Counted from the first letter of the stretch, positions 1 to 8,257 are shown. The stretch: 64,000 nucleotides of DNA from JBHFEI01 sp041928815 (GCF_041928815.1 NZ_JBHFEI010000001.1:496001-560000); one strand, 5' to 3'. The notes: generated from the sequence alone by a model not told the origin. Numbers and translations: made by a program.

Positions 1-53
1 GTCGCCTCGCAGGCGCTGATCCCGACCCGCTCGGTCTGATCTACGCGCCATAG
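1..53 (+). CDS. possible 3' end of an unidentified gene
   Basis: The first bases are open in two forward frames: one stops at 37-39 (TGA), the other at 51-53 (TAG). The second stop lies directly before a hairpin, which would suit a gene end. Too little is present to identify a product, and a gene may not be present at all. Confidence 0.2.
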   Translation, partial: RLAGADPDPLGLIYAP

Positions 54-56
54 ATA

Positions 57-90
57 GAAAAGGCCGGCAGCTCCTGCGAGCCGCCGGCCT
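57..90 (-). terminator. intrinsic terminator downstream of grpE
   Basis: An 8-bp perfect stem (AGGCCGGC at 61-68 pairing with 83-90) follows an A-run on the plus strand, so the minus-strand transcript ends in a GC-rich hairpin plus a short U-tract. It probably ends the hrcA-grpE transcript. The 245 bases between it and grpE (91-335) show no gene that I can support. Confidence 0.55.
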
Positions 91-335
91 CTCTCGTTGT
101 CCGGAGCCGAAGCGGGTCGCCTCGGCCTGCGCGTTCTCCCGGAAAGATCTCGCAGAATGGGCAGGGCTCGGCAAAAAGGGCCTGCGTGGAAACGAAGATC
201 CGGGGCATTTCCGCTGAAAGCGGAATCACCCCAGATGCTCTACGCTCCTGTTCCGGCCGCAGATGTCCAGCTCAGGCGATGCCGCTTCAGCTGGACATGC
301 GCCACGGCATAGGCGCGTGAGCGTCGCGTCACGCT

Positions 336-959
336 TCAGGCGGACGGGGTCGCGTCGGTCTCAGCACCCGCGGTCGCCTTCGGGCCGCCCTTGGCGACGC
401 CGACCATGGCCGGGCGCAGCACCCGCTCGCCGATCGTGTAACCGGCCTGGACGACCTGCACGACGGTGTTGTTGGCGACCTCCGCGTTCGGGATCTCGAA
501 CATCGCCTGGTGGAAGTTCGGGTCGAACTTCTGTCCGACCGGCTCCAGCTTGCGCACGCCGTGACGCTCGAGCGTCGAGAGCATGGAGCGTTCGGTCATT
601 TCGACGCCCTCGATCAGCGCGGCGAGGCCGGCATCGGCCGCCTCGCGGGCCTCGGCCGGAATTGCCTCCAGCGCGCGGCGCAGATTGTCCGACACGGACA
701 GCATGTCGCGGGCAAAGCTCGCGACCGCGTAGGACTTGGCATCCTTGACGTCGCGCTCGGTGCGCCGGCGCAGATTGTCCATCTCGGCGGCAAGGCGCAG
801 ATAGCGGTCGCGCATCTCGGCCGCCTCGTTGCGGGCGGCCTCGGTCGGATCGGGTTCGGCGGCAGGCGTTTCGGCCGCGGTCGCTTCGGCATCGACAGGG
901 GCGGCCGCGTCGGGGGTCTCGGCCGCGTCGGCTGCGTGCTTCTTGATGTCGTCGGTCAT
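336..959 (-). CDS. grpE: GrpE, nucleotide exchange factor of DnaK
   Basis: A 207-residue protein that drives ADP release from DnaK in the cytoplasmic Hsp70 cycle. The layout is that of GrpE: an acidic, alanine-rich disordered N-terminus (about residues 1-45), a long helical coiled-coil with the MDNLRRRTERD stretch (about 58-70), and a C-terminal beta domain with the family signature from GQKFDPNFHQAMFEIP onward to GERVLRPAMVGVAK. Length is normal for alphaproteobacteria. It follows hrcA on the same strand after 126 bases, the usual rhizobial hrcA-grpE pair, and is probably co-transcribed with it. The extended acidic N-terminus is common in this class. Confidence 0.97.
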   Translation of the reverse strand: MTDDIKKHAADAAETPDAAAPVDAEATAAETPAAEPDPTEAARNEAAEMRDRYLRLAAEMDNLRRRTERDVKDAKSYAVASFARDMLSVSDNLRRALEAIPAEAREAADAGLAALIEGVEMTERSMLSTLERHGVRKLEPVGQKFDPNFHQAMFEIPNAEVANNTVVQVVQAGYTIGERVLRPAMVGVAKGGPKATAGAETDATPSA

Positions 960-986
960 GACGGTCTCCGCATTCGTCTTGTCATT

Positions 987-1014
987 CGTGCTGTCACGGG
1001 CGTGCTGTCACGGG
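987..1014. repeat. 14-bp tandem duplication between hrcA and grpE
   Basis: CGTGCTGTCACGGG occurs twice head to tail (987-1000 and 1001-1014), followed by a further partial GTGCTG. It lies in the hrcA-grpE spacer, within 60 bases of the grpE start. No function is evident; it looks like a recent slippage duplication. Confidence 0.7.
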
Positions 1015-1085
1015 GTGCTGCGGATATCGAGGTTCACCGCCGAAAAATCAAGGGTTCTTTGCCGGGCGGCGGGAAAAGCCGGCGC

Positions 1086-2162
1086 TCAGCGCGACAGCCG
1101 CGAAACGAGCTGCGCCGTGTAGTCGACCATCGGCACGATGCGGGAATAGTTGAGCCGCGTCGGCCCGATGACACCGACGGCGCCGATGATCCGGTCCTCG
1201 CCGTCGCGATAGGGCGCGACGATCAAGGACGAGCCGGAGAGCGAGAACAGCTTGTTCTCCGAGCCGATGAAGATCCTGACGCCCGAGCCGCTTTCGGCGA
1301 GATTGAGGATCTCGATCAGGCTGTCCTTGCGCTCGAGATCGTCGAAGAGCAGGCGCAGCCGGTCGATGTCCTCGGTTCCGGCGAGCCCCTCGAGCAGGTT
1401 GGCGCGGCCGCGGATGATGAGCTGCGTCGGCTTGCCGTCCGTGTTGTCCCCGGCCCAGATCGCCAGTCCCTGCTCGACGAGGGCCTGCGACAGCGCGTCG
1501 AGCTCCCGGCGCACCGTACCCTTCAACTGCTCGACCTGGCGGCGCACCTCGTCCAGCGTCTGCCCGCCGAGATGGGCGTTGAGGAAATTGGCGGCCTCGG
1601 TCAGTTGCGACCCCGTGACGCCGGCGGGCAGCTCGATGATGCGGTTTTCCACCTGGTCCTGCTCGCCGACGAGCACGGCAAGGGCCTTGGTCGGCCCGAG
1701 GCGGATGAACTCCACATGGGTCAGCACCGGATCGCTCTTCGCCGTGATGACGATGCCGGCGCCGCGCGACATGCCCGAGAGCATCTGGCTCGCCCCGGTC
1801 AGCACCGATTCCACCGTCTGGTCGCGCTCGCCGCGCATCTGCCGCTCGATCGAGGCGCGCTCCTCGGCGGAGAGATCGCCGACCTGCATGAAGGCGTCGA
1901 CGAAGAAGCGCAGGCCCACCTGGGTTGGCAGGCGGCCGGCGCTGACATGGGGGGAATAGATCAGGCCGAGATGCTCGAGGTCGCTCATGACGTTGCGCAC
2001 CGAGGCCGGAGACAGCGACATGGGCAGAACGCGCGACAGGTTGCGCGACCCCACCGGCTCGCCGCTTTCCAGATAGCTTTCGACGATGCGCCGGAAGATC
2101 TCCCGCGACCGCGCGTCGAGTGCGCCGAACCCTTCCATCATTCCGGGCCTTCCGCTTGCCAT
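1086..2162 (-). CDS. hrcA: HrcA, heat-inducible transcription repressor
   Basis: A 358-residue repressor of the HrcA family, which in many bacteria binds CIRCE elements before groESL and is tuned by GroEL. The N-terminus carries a winged-helix domain (about 10-90) with the typical segment ARSREIFRRIVESYLESGEP and the SPASVRNVMSDLE recognition region. The rest is the GAF-like inserted dimerisation domain, including GVRIFIGSENKLFSLSGSS and the C-terminal VDYTAQLVSRLSR. Length is typical. It is the first gene of the hrcA-grpE pair and has a heat-shock-like promoter 39-68 bases upstream. I see no CIRCE inverted repeat here; its groESL target would be elsewhere. Confidence 0.96.
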   Translation of the reverse strand: MASGRPGMMEGFGALDARSREIFRRIVESYLESGEPVGSRNLSRVLPMSLSPASVRNVMSDLEHLGLIYSPHVSAGRLPTQVGLRFFVDAFMQVGDLSAEERASIERQMRGERDQTVESVLTGASQMLSGMSRGAGIVITAKSDPVLTHVEFIRLGPTKALAVLVGEQDQVENRIIELPAGVTGSQLTEAANFLNAHLGGQTLDEVRRQVEQLKGTVRRELDALSQALVEQGLAIWAGDNTDGKPTQLIIRGRANLLEGLAGTEDIDRLRLLFDDLERKDSLIEILNLAESGSGVRIFIGSENKLFSLSGSSLIVAPYRDGEDRIIGAVGVIGPTRLNYSRIVPMVDYTAQLVSRLSR

Positions 2163-2200
2163 CTGGCGTTATCGTCTCCTTCGCCGTTATCGTCACGAAA

Positions 2201-2230
2201 ATATAGGCATTTCACGGGGCGCGATACAAG
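2201..2230 (-). promoter_or_regulatory. putative RpoH (sigma-32) promoter of hrcA
   Basis: On the minus strand CTTGTA (2225-2230) is followed after exactly 17 bases by CCTATAT (2201-2207). This resembles the alphaproteobacterial RpoH pattern CTTG(AA)...CCYATAT and lies 39 bases upstream of hrcA. The remainder of the divergent 305-base hrcA-rph spacer (2163-2467) shows only the rph ribosome site. Confidence 0.5.
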
Positions 2231-2467
2231 GGATTCGCACCTGTTGCGCAAAGGCGATCGCTTTCTTTCGGCGGATCGCGCCCAAGTTTCCACGAGATCA
2301 TTTCCCTTGCGCGCCGAGTTGGGCTAGAAGGCACGCGAACACGGCCAAGCGCGTCCTGCCTCGCAAGCCCCGCCCCCGGCCGTCGATCGTCAATGCCGCG
2401 GCGGCCCCGTCGGCGCATGCGAACAGGCCGCATGCGGGGGACACGCCGCATCCACAGGGAGCATGTC

Positions 2468-3187
2468 ATGCGGCCGTCCGGCAGAAAAACCGATCAAATG
2501 CGCAAGGTGTCCTTCGAGCGCAACGTCTCGAAGCACGCCGAAGGGTCCTGCCTCGTCAAGTTCGGCGACACGCATGTGCTCTGCACCGCGAGCCTGGAGG
2601 AGCGCGTACCGCCATGGCTGCGCAACGGCGGCAAGGGCTGGGTGACGGCGGAATACGGCATGCTGCCGCGCGCCACCGGCGAGCGGATGAAGCGCGAGGC
2701 GTCCTCGGGCAAGCAGAGCGGGCGCACGCTGGAGATCCAGCGGCTGATCGGCCGGTCGCTGCGCGCCGTCGTCGACCTGCCCGCGCTCGGCGAGCGGCAG
2801 ATTTCGCTCGACTGCGACGTGATCCAGGCCGACGGCGGCACGCGCACCGCCTCGATCACCGGCGCCTGGGTGGCGCTTCACGATTGCCTCAAATGGATGG
2901 AGGCGCGCAACATGGTCAAGGTCGAGAAGGTGCTGAAAGACCATGTCGCCGCCGTCTCCTGCGGCATCTTCGCCAGCCAGACCGTGATCGACCTCGACTA
3001 TCTCGAGGATTCCTCGGCCGAGACCGACGCGAACTTCGTCATCACCGGCTCGGGCGGCATCGTCGAAATCCAGGGCACGGCGGAAGGCAAGCCGTTCACG
3101 GAAGAGGAATTCGCCGCGCTGATGGGCCTCGCCAAGGCCGGCATCGCCGATCTCGTGGCGCTGCAGAAGCAGGCGATCGGGGCCTGA
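2468..3187 (+). CDS. rph: ribonuclease PH
   Basis: A 239-residue 3'-5' phosphorolytic exoribonuclease that trims tRNA 3' ends. The start MRPSGR at 2468 is chosen over an in-frame upstream ATG because AGGGAG lies 6 bases before it and the family begins with MRPSGR. Family features: VKFGDTHVLCTASLE near residue 36, the strongly conserved WVTAEYGMLPRAT, SGRTLEIQRLIGRSLR, CDVIQADGGTRTASITGA, and a C-terminal GGIVEIQGTAEG. Length matches E. coli Rph (about 238). It is divergent from hrcA and starts a run rph-VOC-rdgB-hemW with gaps of 0-20 bases, so probably one operon of RNA, nucleotide and haem maintenance. Confidence 0.97.
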   Translation: MRPSGRKTDQMRKVSFERNVSKHAEGSCLVKFGDTHVLCTASLEERVPPWLRNGGKGWVTAEYGMLPRATGERMKREASSGKQSGRTLEIQRLIGRSLRAVVDLPALGERQISLDCDVIQADGGTRTASITGAWVALHDCLKWMEARNMVKVEKVLKDHVAAVSCGIFASQTVIDLDYLEDSSAETDANFVITGSGGIVEIQGTAEGKPFTEEEFAALMGLAKAGIADLVALQKQAIGA

Positions 3188-3191
3188 GGCC

Positions 3192-3629
3192 GTGACGGCG
3201 CTGGAAGGCGTTCTCGAATCGGCGCTCTATGCCGGCGATCTCGATGCCGCCGAGGCGTTCTACGGCAGCGTGCTCGGGCTGGAGCGGGTGTCGCGCGCGG
3301 GCGACCGGCATGTCTTCTTCCGCTGCGGGGCGGGCATGGTGCTGATCTTCAATCCGCGGGAGACGGAGAAGGCCCCGCCCGAAGGCGCCCTCCCCGTACC
3401 AGCGCATGGAAGCCGCGGACCCGGCCATCTCTGCTTTCGGGTGGACCGGTCGCAGATGGACGCGGTGGTCGTCAGGCTCACCTCCGCCGGTGTCGCGATC
3501 GAATCGGATCTTCTCTGGCCGAACGGCGCCCGGTCGTTCTATTTTCGCGATCCGGCCGGCAACAGTCTCGAATGCGGCGAAGCCCGCCTCTGGAATATCG
3601 AACAGGATGGAACGCATGCGCAGGCTTGA
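3192..3629 (+). CDS. VOC/glyoxalase-superfamily protein
   Basis: A 145-residue protein with the paired beta-alpha-beta-beta-beta modules of the vicinal oxygen chelate fold: N-terminal FYGSVLGLERV, GHLCFRV with a likely metal His, and a C-terminal FYFRDPAGNSLECGEARLW, the usual metal-Glu end of the fold. Family members include glyoxalases, dioxygenases and fosfomycin-resistance proteins; the substrate cannot be told from sequence. It uses GTG as start, 4 bases after rph, and overlaps rdgB by 14 bases, so it is translated as part of the rph-hemW operon. Confidence 0.85.
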   Translation: MTALEGVLESALYAGDLDAAEAFYGSVLGLERVSRAGDRHVFFRCGAGMVLIFNPRETEKAPPEGALPVPAHGSRGPGHLCFRVDRSQMDAVVVRLTSAGVAIESDLLWPNGARSFYFRDPAGNSLECGEARLWNIEQDGTHAQA

Positions 3630-4260
3630 GGGAAAGACGCTGATCGTCGCCAGCCACAACGAAGGCAAGATCCGCGAGATCCGCGACCTGATCGGCCCGC
3701 TCGGCTTCTCCGTGCGCTCGGCCGCCGATCTCGCCTTCGAGGAGCCGGAGGAAACCGGCACCACCTTCGAGGAGAATGCGGCGATCAAGGCGCTCGCCTC
3801 GGCCAAGGCCTCCGGCCTGCCGGCGCTGTCGGACGATTCCGGCCTCGTCGTCGACGCGCTCGACGGCGCGCCCGGCGTCTACACCGCCAACTGGGCCGAA
3901 CGGGAGGACGGGACGCGCGACTTCCGCATGGCGATGGACAAGGTGGAGCAGGCGCTCGCCGAACGCGGCGCGACGCAGCGCGCCGAGCGCACCGGCCGCT
4001 TCGTCAGCGTGCTCTGCCTCGCCTGGCCGGACGGGCACACGGAATTCTTCCGCGGCGAGGCGGAAGGCCATCTCGTCTGGCCGCCGCGCGGAGAGAAGGG
4101 GTTCGGCTACGATCCCGTTTTCGAGCCGCTCGGCCACGCCCAGACCTTCGGCGAGATGGAGGCGGCGACCAAGCACGGCTGGAAGCCCGGCGATGCCGAG
4201 GCCCTGTCGCACCGCGCCCGCGCCTTCAAGCTCTTCGCCGAGACCTGCCTTGCTGCTTGA
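3616..4260 (+). CDS. rdgB: RdgB, dITP/XTP pyrophosphatase
   Basis: A 214-residue Ham1/RdgB-family enzyme that hydrolyses dITP, ITP and XTP to monophosphates and so keeps deaminated purines out of DNA and RNA. Seen: LIVASHNEGKIREI at the N-terminus (base-binding SHNxxK), the ETGTTFEENAAIKA segment, LSDDSGLVVDALDGAPGVYTA with catalytic acidic residues, and GFGYDPVFEP and SHRARAF near the C-terminus. I use ATG 3616, giving MRRLEG; ATG 3607 is an alternative three codons upstream but has a poorly spaced ribosome site. It overlaps the VOC gene and is followed 19 bases later by hemW. Confidence 0.95.
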   Translation: MRRLEGKTLIVASHNEGKIREIRDLIGPLGFSVRSAADLAFEEPEETGTTFEENAAIKALASAKASGLPALSDDSGLVVDALDGAPGVYTANWAEREDGTRDFRMAMDKVEQALAERGATQRAERTGRFVSVLCLAWPDGHTEFFRGEAEGHLVWPPRGEKGFGYDPVFEPLGHAQTFGEMEAATKHGWKPGDAEALSHRARAFKLFAETCLAA

Positions 4261-4279
4261 GACGGGATCGAGGGACGGA

Positions 4280-5455
4280 ATGGCCCGGGTGACGCAGCTG
4301 GCCGATCCGGCCGATCCGGGGTTCGGCGTCTACGTGCACTGGCCGTTCTGCGCGGCCAAGTGCCCCTATTGCGACTTCAACAGCCATGTCCGCCACCAGC
4401 CGGTCGACCAGGTGCGCTATGTCGCGGCCTTCCTGAAGGAGATGGACGAGGCGCGCCGCCTCTCCGGGCCGCGCACGGTCACCAGCATCTTCCTCGGCGG
4501 CGGCACGCCGTCGCTGATGGATCCGGCGACGGTCGCCGCCATCCTCGACGGCATCGCGGCACGCTGGGCCGTGCCCGCCGGCATCGAGGTGACGATGGAG
4601 GCCAACCCCTCCAGCGTCGAGGCGACGCGCTTTCGCGGCTACCGCGCCGCCGGCGTCAACCGCGTGTCGCTCGGCGTGCAGGCGCTGAACGACCGCGACC
4701 TCAAATTCCTCGGCCGGCTGCATGACAGGGCGGATGCGCTGAAGGCCGTGGCGCTCGCCCGCGAGATCTTTCCGCGCATGTCCTTCGACCTCATCTACGC
4801 CCGGCCGGACCAGACGGTCGAGGCCTGGGAGGCGGAACTGAAGGAGGCGGCATCCTACGCCGTCGACCATCTGTCGCTCTACCAGCTGACCATCGAGGAG
4901 GGCACGCCCTTCCACGGCCTGCACAAGGCGGGCAAGCTGATCGTTCCGGACGGCGACCAGTCGGCGGCGCTCTACGAGGCGACGCAGGCGATCACCGCCG
5001 CGATCGGCATGCCAGCCTACGAAGTGTCGAACCATGCGGTGCCGGGCGCGGAAAGCCGGCACAACCTCACCTACTGGCGCTACGGCGACTATGCCGGCAT
5101 CGGTCCCGGTGCCCATGGCCGGCTGACGGCCGCAGGCGACAAGATCGCCACGGAAACGGAACGCCGGCCGGAGACATGGCTCGCCTATGTCGAGGAATTC
5201 GGCCATGGCATGACCGTGCAGGAAATCCTCGGCGAGGAGGAACAGGCCGACGAACTGCTTCTGATGGGCTTGAGGCTGCGCGAGGGCGTCGATCTCGCCC
5301 GCTGGCAGAGCCTGTCGCACCGCGATCCCGATCCGGCGCGCGAGCAGTTCCTCATCGACCATGGCTTCGTCGAGAGGCTCGGCAATTCGCGCCTCCGCTG
5401 CACGCCGGCCGGCATGCTGATCCTCGACGCCGTGGTCGCCGATCTCGCCTGCTGA
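4280..5455 (+). CDS. hemW: HemW, radical-SAM haem chaperone
   Basis: A 391-residue radical SAM protein of the HemW (formerly YggW, often misnamed oxygen-independent coproporphyrinogen oxidase) type. The 4Fe-4S motif is C24-x3-C28-x2-C31 without the fourth cysteine that true HemN has; compare the hemN at 35991 in this window. Other features: FLGGGTPSL (SAM-binding GGGTPS), EANPSS, RVSLGVQALNDRDLKFLGR, and a C-terminal HemN domain with GIGPGAHGRL. HemW is thought to deliver haem to respiratory enzymes. It is the last gene of the rph operon, and rdgB-hemW adjacency is usual in rhizobia. Confidence 0.93.
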   Translation: MARVTQLADPADPGFGVYVHWPFCAAKCPYCDFNSHVRHQPVDQVRYVAAFLKEMDEARRLSGPRTVTSIFLGGGTPSLMDPATVAAILDGIAARWAVPAGIEVTMEANPSSVEATRFRGYRAAGVNRVSLGVQALNDRDLKFLGRLHDRADALKAVALAREIFPRMSFDLIYARPDQTVEAWEAELKEAASYAVDHLSLYQLTIEEGTPFHGLHKAGKLIVPDGDQSAALYEATQAITAAIGMPAYEVSNHAVPGAESRHNLTYWRYGDYAGIGPGAHGRLTAAGDKIATETERRPETWLAYVEEFGHGMTVQEILGEEEQADELLLMGLRLREGVDLARWQSLSHRDPDPAREQFLIDHGFVERLGNSRLRCTPAGMLILDAVVADLAC

Positions 5456-5523
5456 GGCAAGCCGCCGGCGGCCGGCCGGGCGTTTCCGCTAGGCCGCGGG
5501 ATGCGATGCGGACGCAATGCGTC

Positions 5524-5952
5524 TCAGCCGGAACCGCCTGATGACGTCGGACGGCGGATCGGCAGGAGGGCGTGCAGCCGGGCGTCTCTCAGCCAGAGAC
5601 CGCCCCAGATCATCACGCCGAGATAGAGGCCAAAGAGCGTGTGGCTGAAGGCCGGACTGCCGACCCGCAGATGCGTCGCCATTGCGCCCCCGAGATAGCC
5701 GGTCAACACGATGGCACCGAGACACGCCGTACGCGGCACAGCATAGAGAACGGTGGCCGCCAGCGTCAGCAGGCCGAGAAGCCGGGCCATAGCGGCATCG
5801 GAAGGATAGCCGAGGGCCGCCAGCGTTTCCGTCACCGGCGCGATCGGCACCATTTTGACCGCACCGTCGAGGACGAGAAAGGCGATGACGAGACCGCTGG
5901 CAAGGCGGCCGGCGATGCGCATGCCCTTCGGCGTTTCCTCGTCCCCAGCCAT
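5524..5952 (-). CDS. DoxX-like small membrane protein
   Basis: A 142-residue protein with four predicted membrane segments (about 17-33, 52-72, 76-93 and 105-125), preceded by a short polar N-terminus. The pattern with VLDGAVKM and PVTETLAALGYP in the first loop is that of DoxX-like proteins (DUF4267/DoxX_2 group), whose role is uncertain. Start ATG 5952 is chosen for GCGGAAG about 9 bases upstream; Met at 5922 is possible. It ends a four-gene run on the minus strand (YCII, ECF sigma, SRPBCC, DoxX), a set typical of ECF42-type sigma cassettes. Confidence 0.8.
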   Translation of the reverse strand: MAGDEETPKGMRIAGRLASGLVIAFLVLDGAVKMVPIAPVTETLAALGYPSDAAMARLLGLLTLAATVLYAVPRTACLGAIVLTGYLGGAMATHLRVGSPAFSHTLFGLYLGVMIWGGLWLRDARLHALLPIRRPTSSGGSG

Positions 5953-5972
5953 GGTCGCGCTTCCGCCCGGCG

Positions 5973-6446
5973 TCACAGCGTCTTCGCCAGTGCGGCGAGC
6001 TGATCGGCGCAGATGCCCCAGCCCTCGTGAAATCCCATCTCGGCATGGGCCCTGGCATCCTCCACCTTCCAGTGGCGGGCGCGGGCGGTGTAGCGGGTCT
6101 TGCCGTCCTCCTCCTCGAAGGTGACGATTCCGGTGAAGAAAGGCTTGTCGGTCGGCACCCATCCGGCGGTATAGGCATCGGTGAAGACCAGACGCTCGTT
6201 CTCGACCACCTCGAGATAGACGCCCTCGTTCGGAAAGTCCTGCCCCTCCGGCGAGCGCATCACCACACGGCTCGTGCCTCCGACCCTCGGATCGACCGCG
6301 ACGCTCGCGATCGACCAGGGCGCGGGGACGAACCACTGTTTCAAAAGGTCCGGTTCGGTCCAGCAGCGATAAAGAGCTTCGCGCGGCGCGTCGATCAGGC
6401 GGGTGAGGACCAGTTCGCGGTCATTGGAAGGCGTGGGCTCGGACAT
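5973..6446 (-). CDS. SRPBCC / AHSA1-like protein
   Basis: A 157-residue START-like fold protein with the signature LTRLIDAPREALYRCWTEPDLLKQWF at the N-terminus and a C-terminal HEGWGICADQLAAL, typical of the AHSA1 (activator of Hsp90 ATPase homologue) branch of SRPBCC proteins. These bind hydrophobic ligands; in ECF42 neighbourhoods they are frequent accompanying genes with no defined activity. It lies 45 bases after the sigma factor gene and 20 bases before the DoxX-like gene on the same strand, so is likely in the same transcript. Confidence 0.88.
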   Translation of the reverse strand: MSEPTPSNDRELVLTRLIDAPREALYRCWTEPDLLKQWFVPAPWSIASVAVDPRVGGTSRVVMRSPEGQDFPNEGVYLEVVENERLVFTDAYTAGWVPTDKPFFTGIVTFEEEDGKTRYTARARHWKVEDARAHAEMGFHEGWGICADQLAALAKTL

Positions 6447-6491
6447 CGGCAGTCTCCTCTTTCACGGGATGTGACTTCCCAAGGACGTGGC

Positions 6492-7781
6492 TCAGGGCGT
6501 TGCGCCGACATCGGCGCCGGAAAAATCTCCGACCGGGACGGCCGATCCCGCGAGCCGGTCGAGATGCAGGCGGATATGGGACGCCTCGGCCGCGGTGGTC
6601 GCGAGCGCGATCGCCCGGTTGAAGGCGATGCGCGCCTCCGGCCCGCGCCCGAGCGCCATCAGCAGGCCGCCGCGCACGCCGTGGAAATAGAAATATCCCT
6701 CGAGTGCCGCGGCCAGCGGCTCGACGAGGGCAAGCGCCGCGCCGGCCCCCTCGTCTTTCGAGACCGCGACCGCCCGGTTGAGCGTGACGACGGGCGACGG
6801 TTCGAGGCGTTCGAGCACGCGATAGAGAAGGGCGATCTCGCGCCAGTCGGTCTCCCCTGCCGTGCCGGCCCGCGCATGCAGCGCCGCGATCGCCGCCTGG
6901 ATCTGGTAGGGACCGGGCCGGCGATGGCGCAGCGCCTTGTCCACCAGCGCAAGGCCTTCGGCGATCATCGGCCGGTTCCAGCGGCTGCGGTCCTGGTCCT
7001 CGAGGAGGACGATGCCGCCCTCGCCGTCGAAACGCGCATCGGCGCGGGATTGCTGCAGCAGGCAGAGCGCGGCAAGGCCCATGACCTCCGGTTCCGCCGG
7101 AAAGAGCCGCAGCAGCAGCCGCGAGAGCCGGATCGCCTCCTGGCAGAGGTCCGCGCGCCGCGCGAGGGGCGCGGCACCCCTCGAATAGCCCTCGTTGAAG
7201 ATCAGGTAGATCATGGCGGCGACGGCGGCGAGCCGCGCGCTGCGCGCCGGCGCATCGGGCGTGTCGAAGCCCGCGCCGGCGGCGGCGATGCGCGCCTTGG
7301 CCCGGGTGATGCGCTGCTCCATCGCCGCCTCGCTGACGAGGAAGGCGCGGGCGATCTCGGCGACGCTGAGGCCGCTGACGATGCGCAGCGCCAGCGCGAT
7401 CTGCTGGGTCGCCGGCAGATGCGGGCTGGCGCAGACGAAGAGCAGCCGCAGGATGTCGTCGCGATAATGGGACTGGTCGAGCCGGTCGGCCATGTCGGCC
7501 TCGGCATCGCCGAGATCGGAGAGCTGATCCTCCGGCGGCAGCGCCGTCGTCCGCGCGGTCTTGCGGATGCCGTCGACGCCGCTGTTGCGGCCGGCGAAGA
7601 TCAGCCAGGCGGTCGGGTCGCGCGGCGGGCCGTTCAGCGGCCAGCTTTTCAGCGCCCGGAGGCAGGCGTCCTGGAAGGCCTCCTCCGCCCGGTCGAGATC
7701 GCGGAAATAGCGCATCAACGCGCTCACCGCGCGCGGTCGCGCCGAGGTCAGCGCCGGCTCGATCCAGAGGCGCTCGCTCAT
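6492..7781 (-). CDS. ECF42-type RNA polymerase sigma factor
   Basis: A 429-residue sigma-70-related protein, far longer than an ordinary ECF sigma (about 180). The N-terminus has region 2 (RYFRDLDRAEEAFQDACLRAL) and region 4 (SGLSVAEIARAFLVSEAAMEQRITRAK), followed from about residue 175 by a long helical extension with IYLIFNEGY, the DUF6596/TPR-like domain that defines ECF42. These sigmas have no anti-sigma factor; the extension itself is thought to control activity. It overlaps the upstream YCII gene by four bases (ATGA), the classic ECF42 partner. Region-2 residues around WLIFAGRNSGVDGIRK contact the -10 element. Confidence 0.92.
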   Translation of the reverse strand: MSERLWIEPALTSARPRAVSALMRYFRDLDRAEEAFQDACLRALKSWPLNGPPRDPTAWLIFAGRNSGVDGIRKTARTTALPPEDQLSDLGDAEADMADRLDQSHYRDDILRLLFVCASPHLPATQQIALALRIVSGLSVAEIARAFLVSEAAMEQRITRAKARIAAAGAGFDTPDAPARSARLAAVAAMIYLIFNEGYSRGAAPLARRADLCQEAIRLSRLLLRLFPAEPEVMGLAALCLLQQSRADARFDGEGGIVLLEDQDRSRWNRPMIAEGLALVDKALRHRRPGPYQIQAAIAALHARAGTAGETDWREIALLYRVLERLEPSPVVTLNRAVAVSKDEGAGAALALVEPLAAALEGYFYFHGVRGGLLMALGRGPEARIAFNRAIALATTAAEASHIRLHLDRLAGSAVPVGDFSGADVGATP

Positions 7782-8167
7782 CGGGGACGATCGTGCGTTG
7801 CGAGGTTGCGCGGTTTGAAGATCGCGACCGGGCGGATCTCGTAGGCGCCCATGCCGGGATTGGCAACGGCGAGGTCGCGCGCGGCCGCGATCGCCTCGTC
7901 CAGCGAGGCGCAGTCGACGACGAAGAAGCCGAGAAACTGCTCCTTCGTCTCGGCGAAGGGACCGTCGAGCACGACGACCCCGTCCTTGCCCTTGCGCAGC
8001 GTCGTCGCCGCCGTCGTTGGCAGGAGACGCGCCACGGGCCCGAGCCGCCCGGCGGCGGCAAGGCCGTCCTCGACCGCCGCGAGCCGCGCCATGACCGCGT
8101 CGTCCTCCTCCTTCGACCAGGCCGCGACCGCATCTTCGTCGTTGTAGCAGAGGATGGCATACAGCAT
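7778..8167 (-). CDS. YCII-related (DGPF-domain) protein
   Basis: A 129-residue protein starting MLYAILCYNDED and containing VVLDGPFAETKEQFLGFFVVD, the DGPF signature of YCII-domain proteins, and ending with YEIRPVAIFKPR. The YCII fold is ferredoxin-like; the Asp-His pair of catalytic YciI proteins is only partly visible. It is the first gene of the ECF42 cassette and is translationally coupled (4-base overlap) to the sigma factor. In studied ECF42 systems genes for DGPF proteins are the main targets of the sigma, suggesting autoregulation. Confidence 0.9.
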   Translation of the reverse strand: MLYAILCYNDEDAVAAWSKEEDDAVMARLAAVEDGLAAAGRLGPVARLLPTTAATTLRKGKDGVVVLDGPFAETKEQFLGFFVVDCASLDEAIAAARDLAVANPGMGAYEIRPVAIFKPRNLATHDRPR

Positions 8168-8201
8168 GGATCACTCCCGTCCCTGGCCCCCGTCTCCCAA
8201 G

Positions 8202-8228
8202 GACGCGGCCTTGACCTTGTAGCCGACA
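8202..8228 (-). promoter_or_regulatory. putative ECF42-dependent promoter
   Basis: On the minus strand TGTCGG (8223-8228) is followed after 17 bases by CGTC (8202-8205), 35 bases before the YCII start. ECF42 promoters are described with TGTCGA-like -35 and CGTC/CGAC-like -10 elements, so this may be an autoregulated promoter. One base differs from the -35 I recall. Confidence 0.45.
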
Positions 8229-8257
8229 GGACCGAGCGAAAAAAAGAGCGGCATGCG

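Noticed and set aside
41..229. 62-codon minus-strand ORF downstream of grpE
   Set aside because: Overlaps the terminator hairpin, lacks a convincing ribosome site and has no family features.
510..2327. 605-codon plus-strand ORF across grpE and hrcA
   Set aside because: Shadow of two well-recognised minus-strand genes; high GC keeps the opposite frames open. No protein family features.
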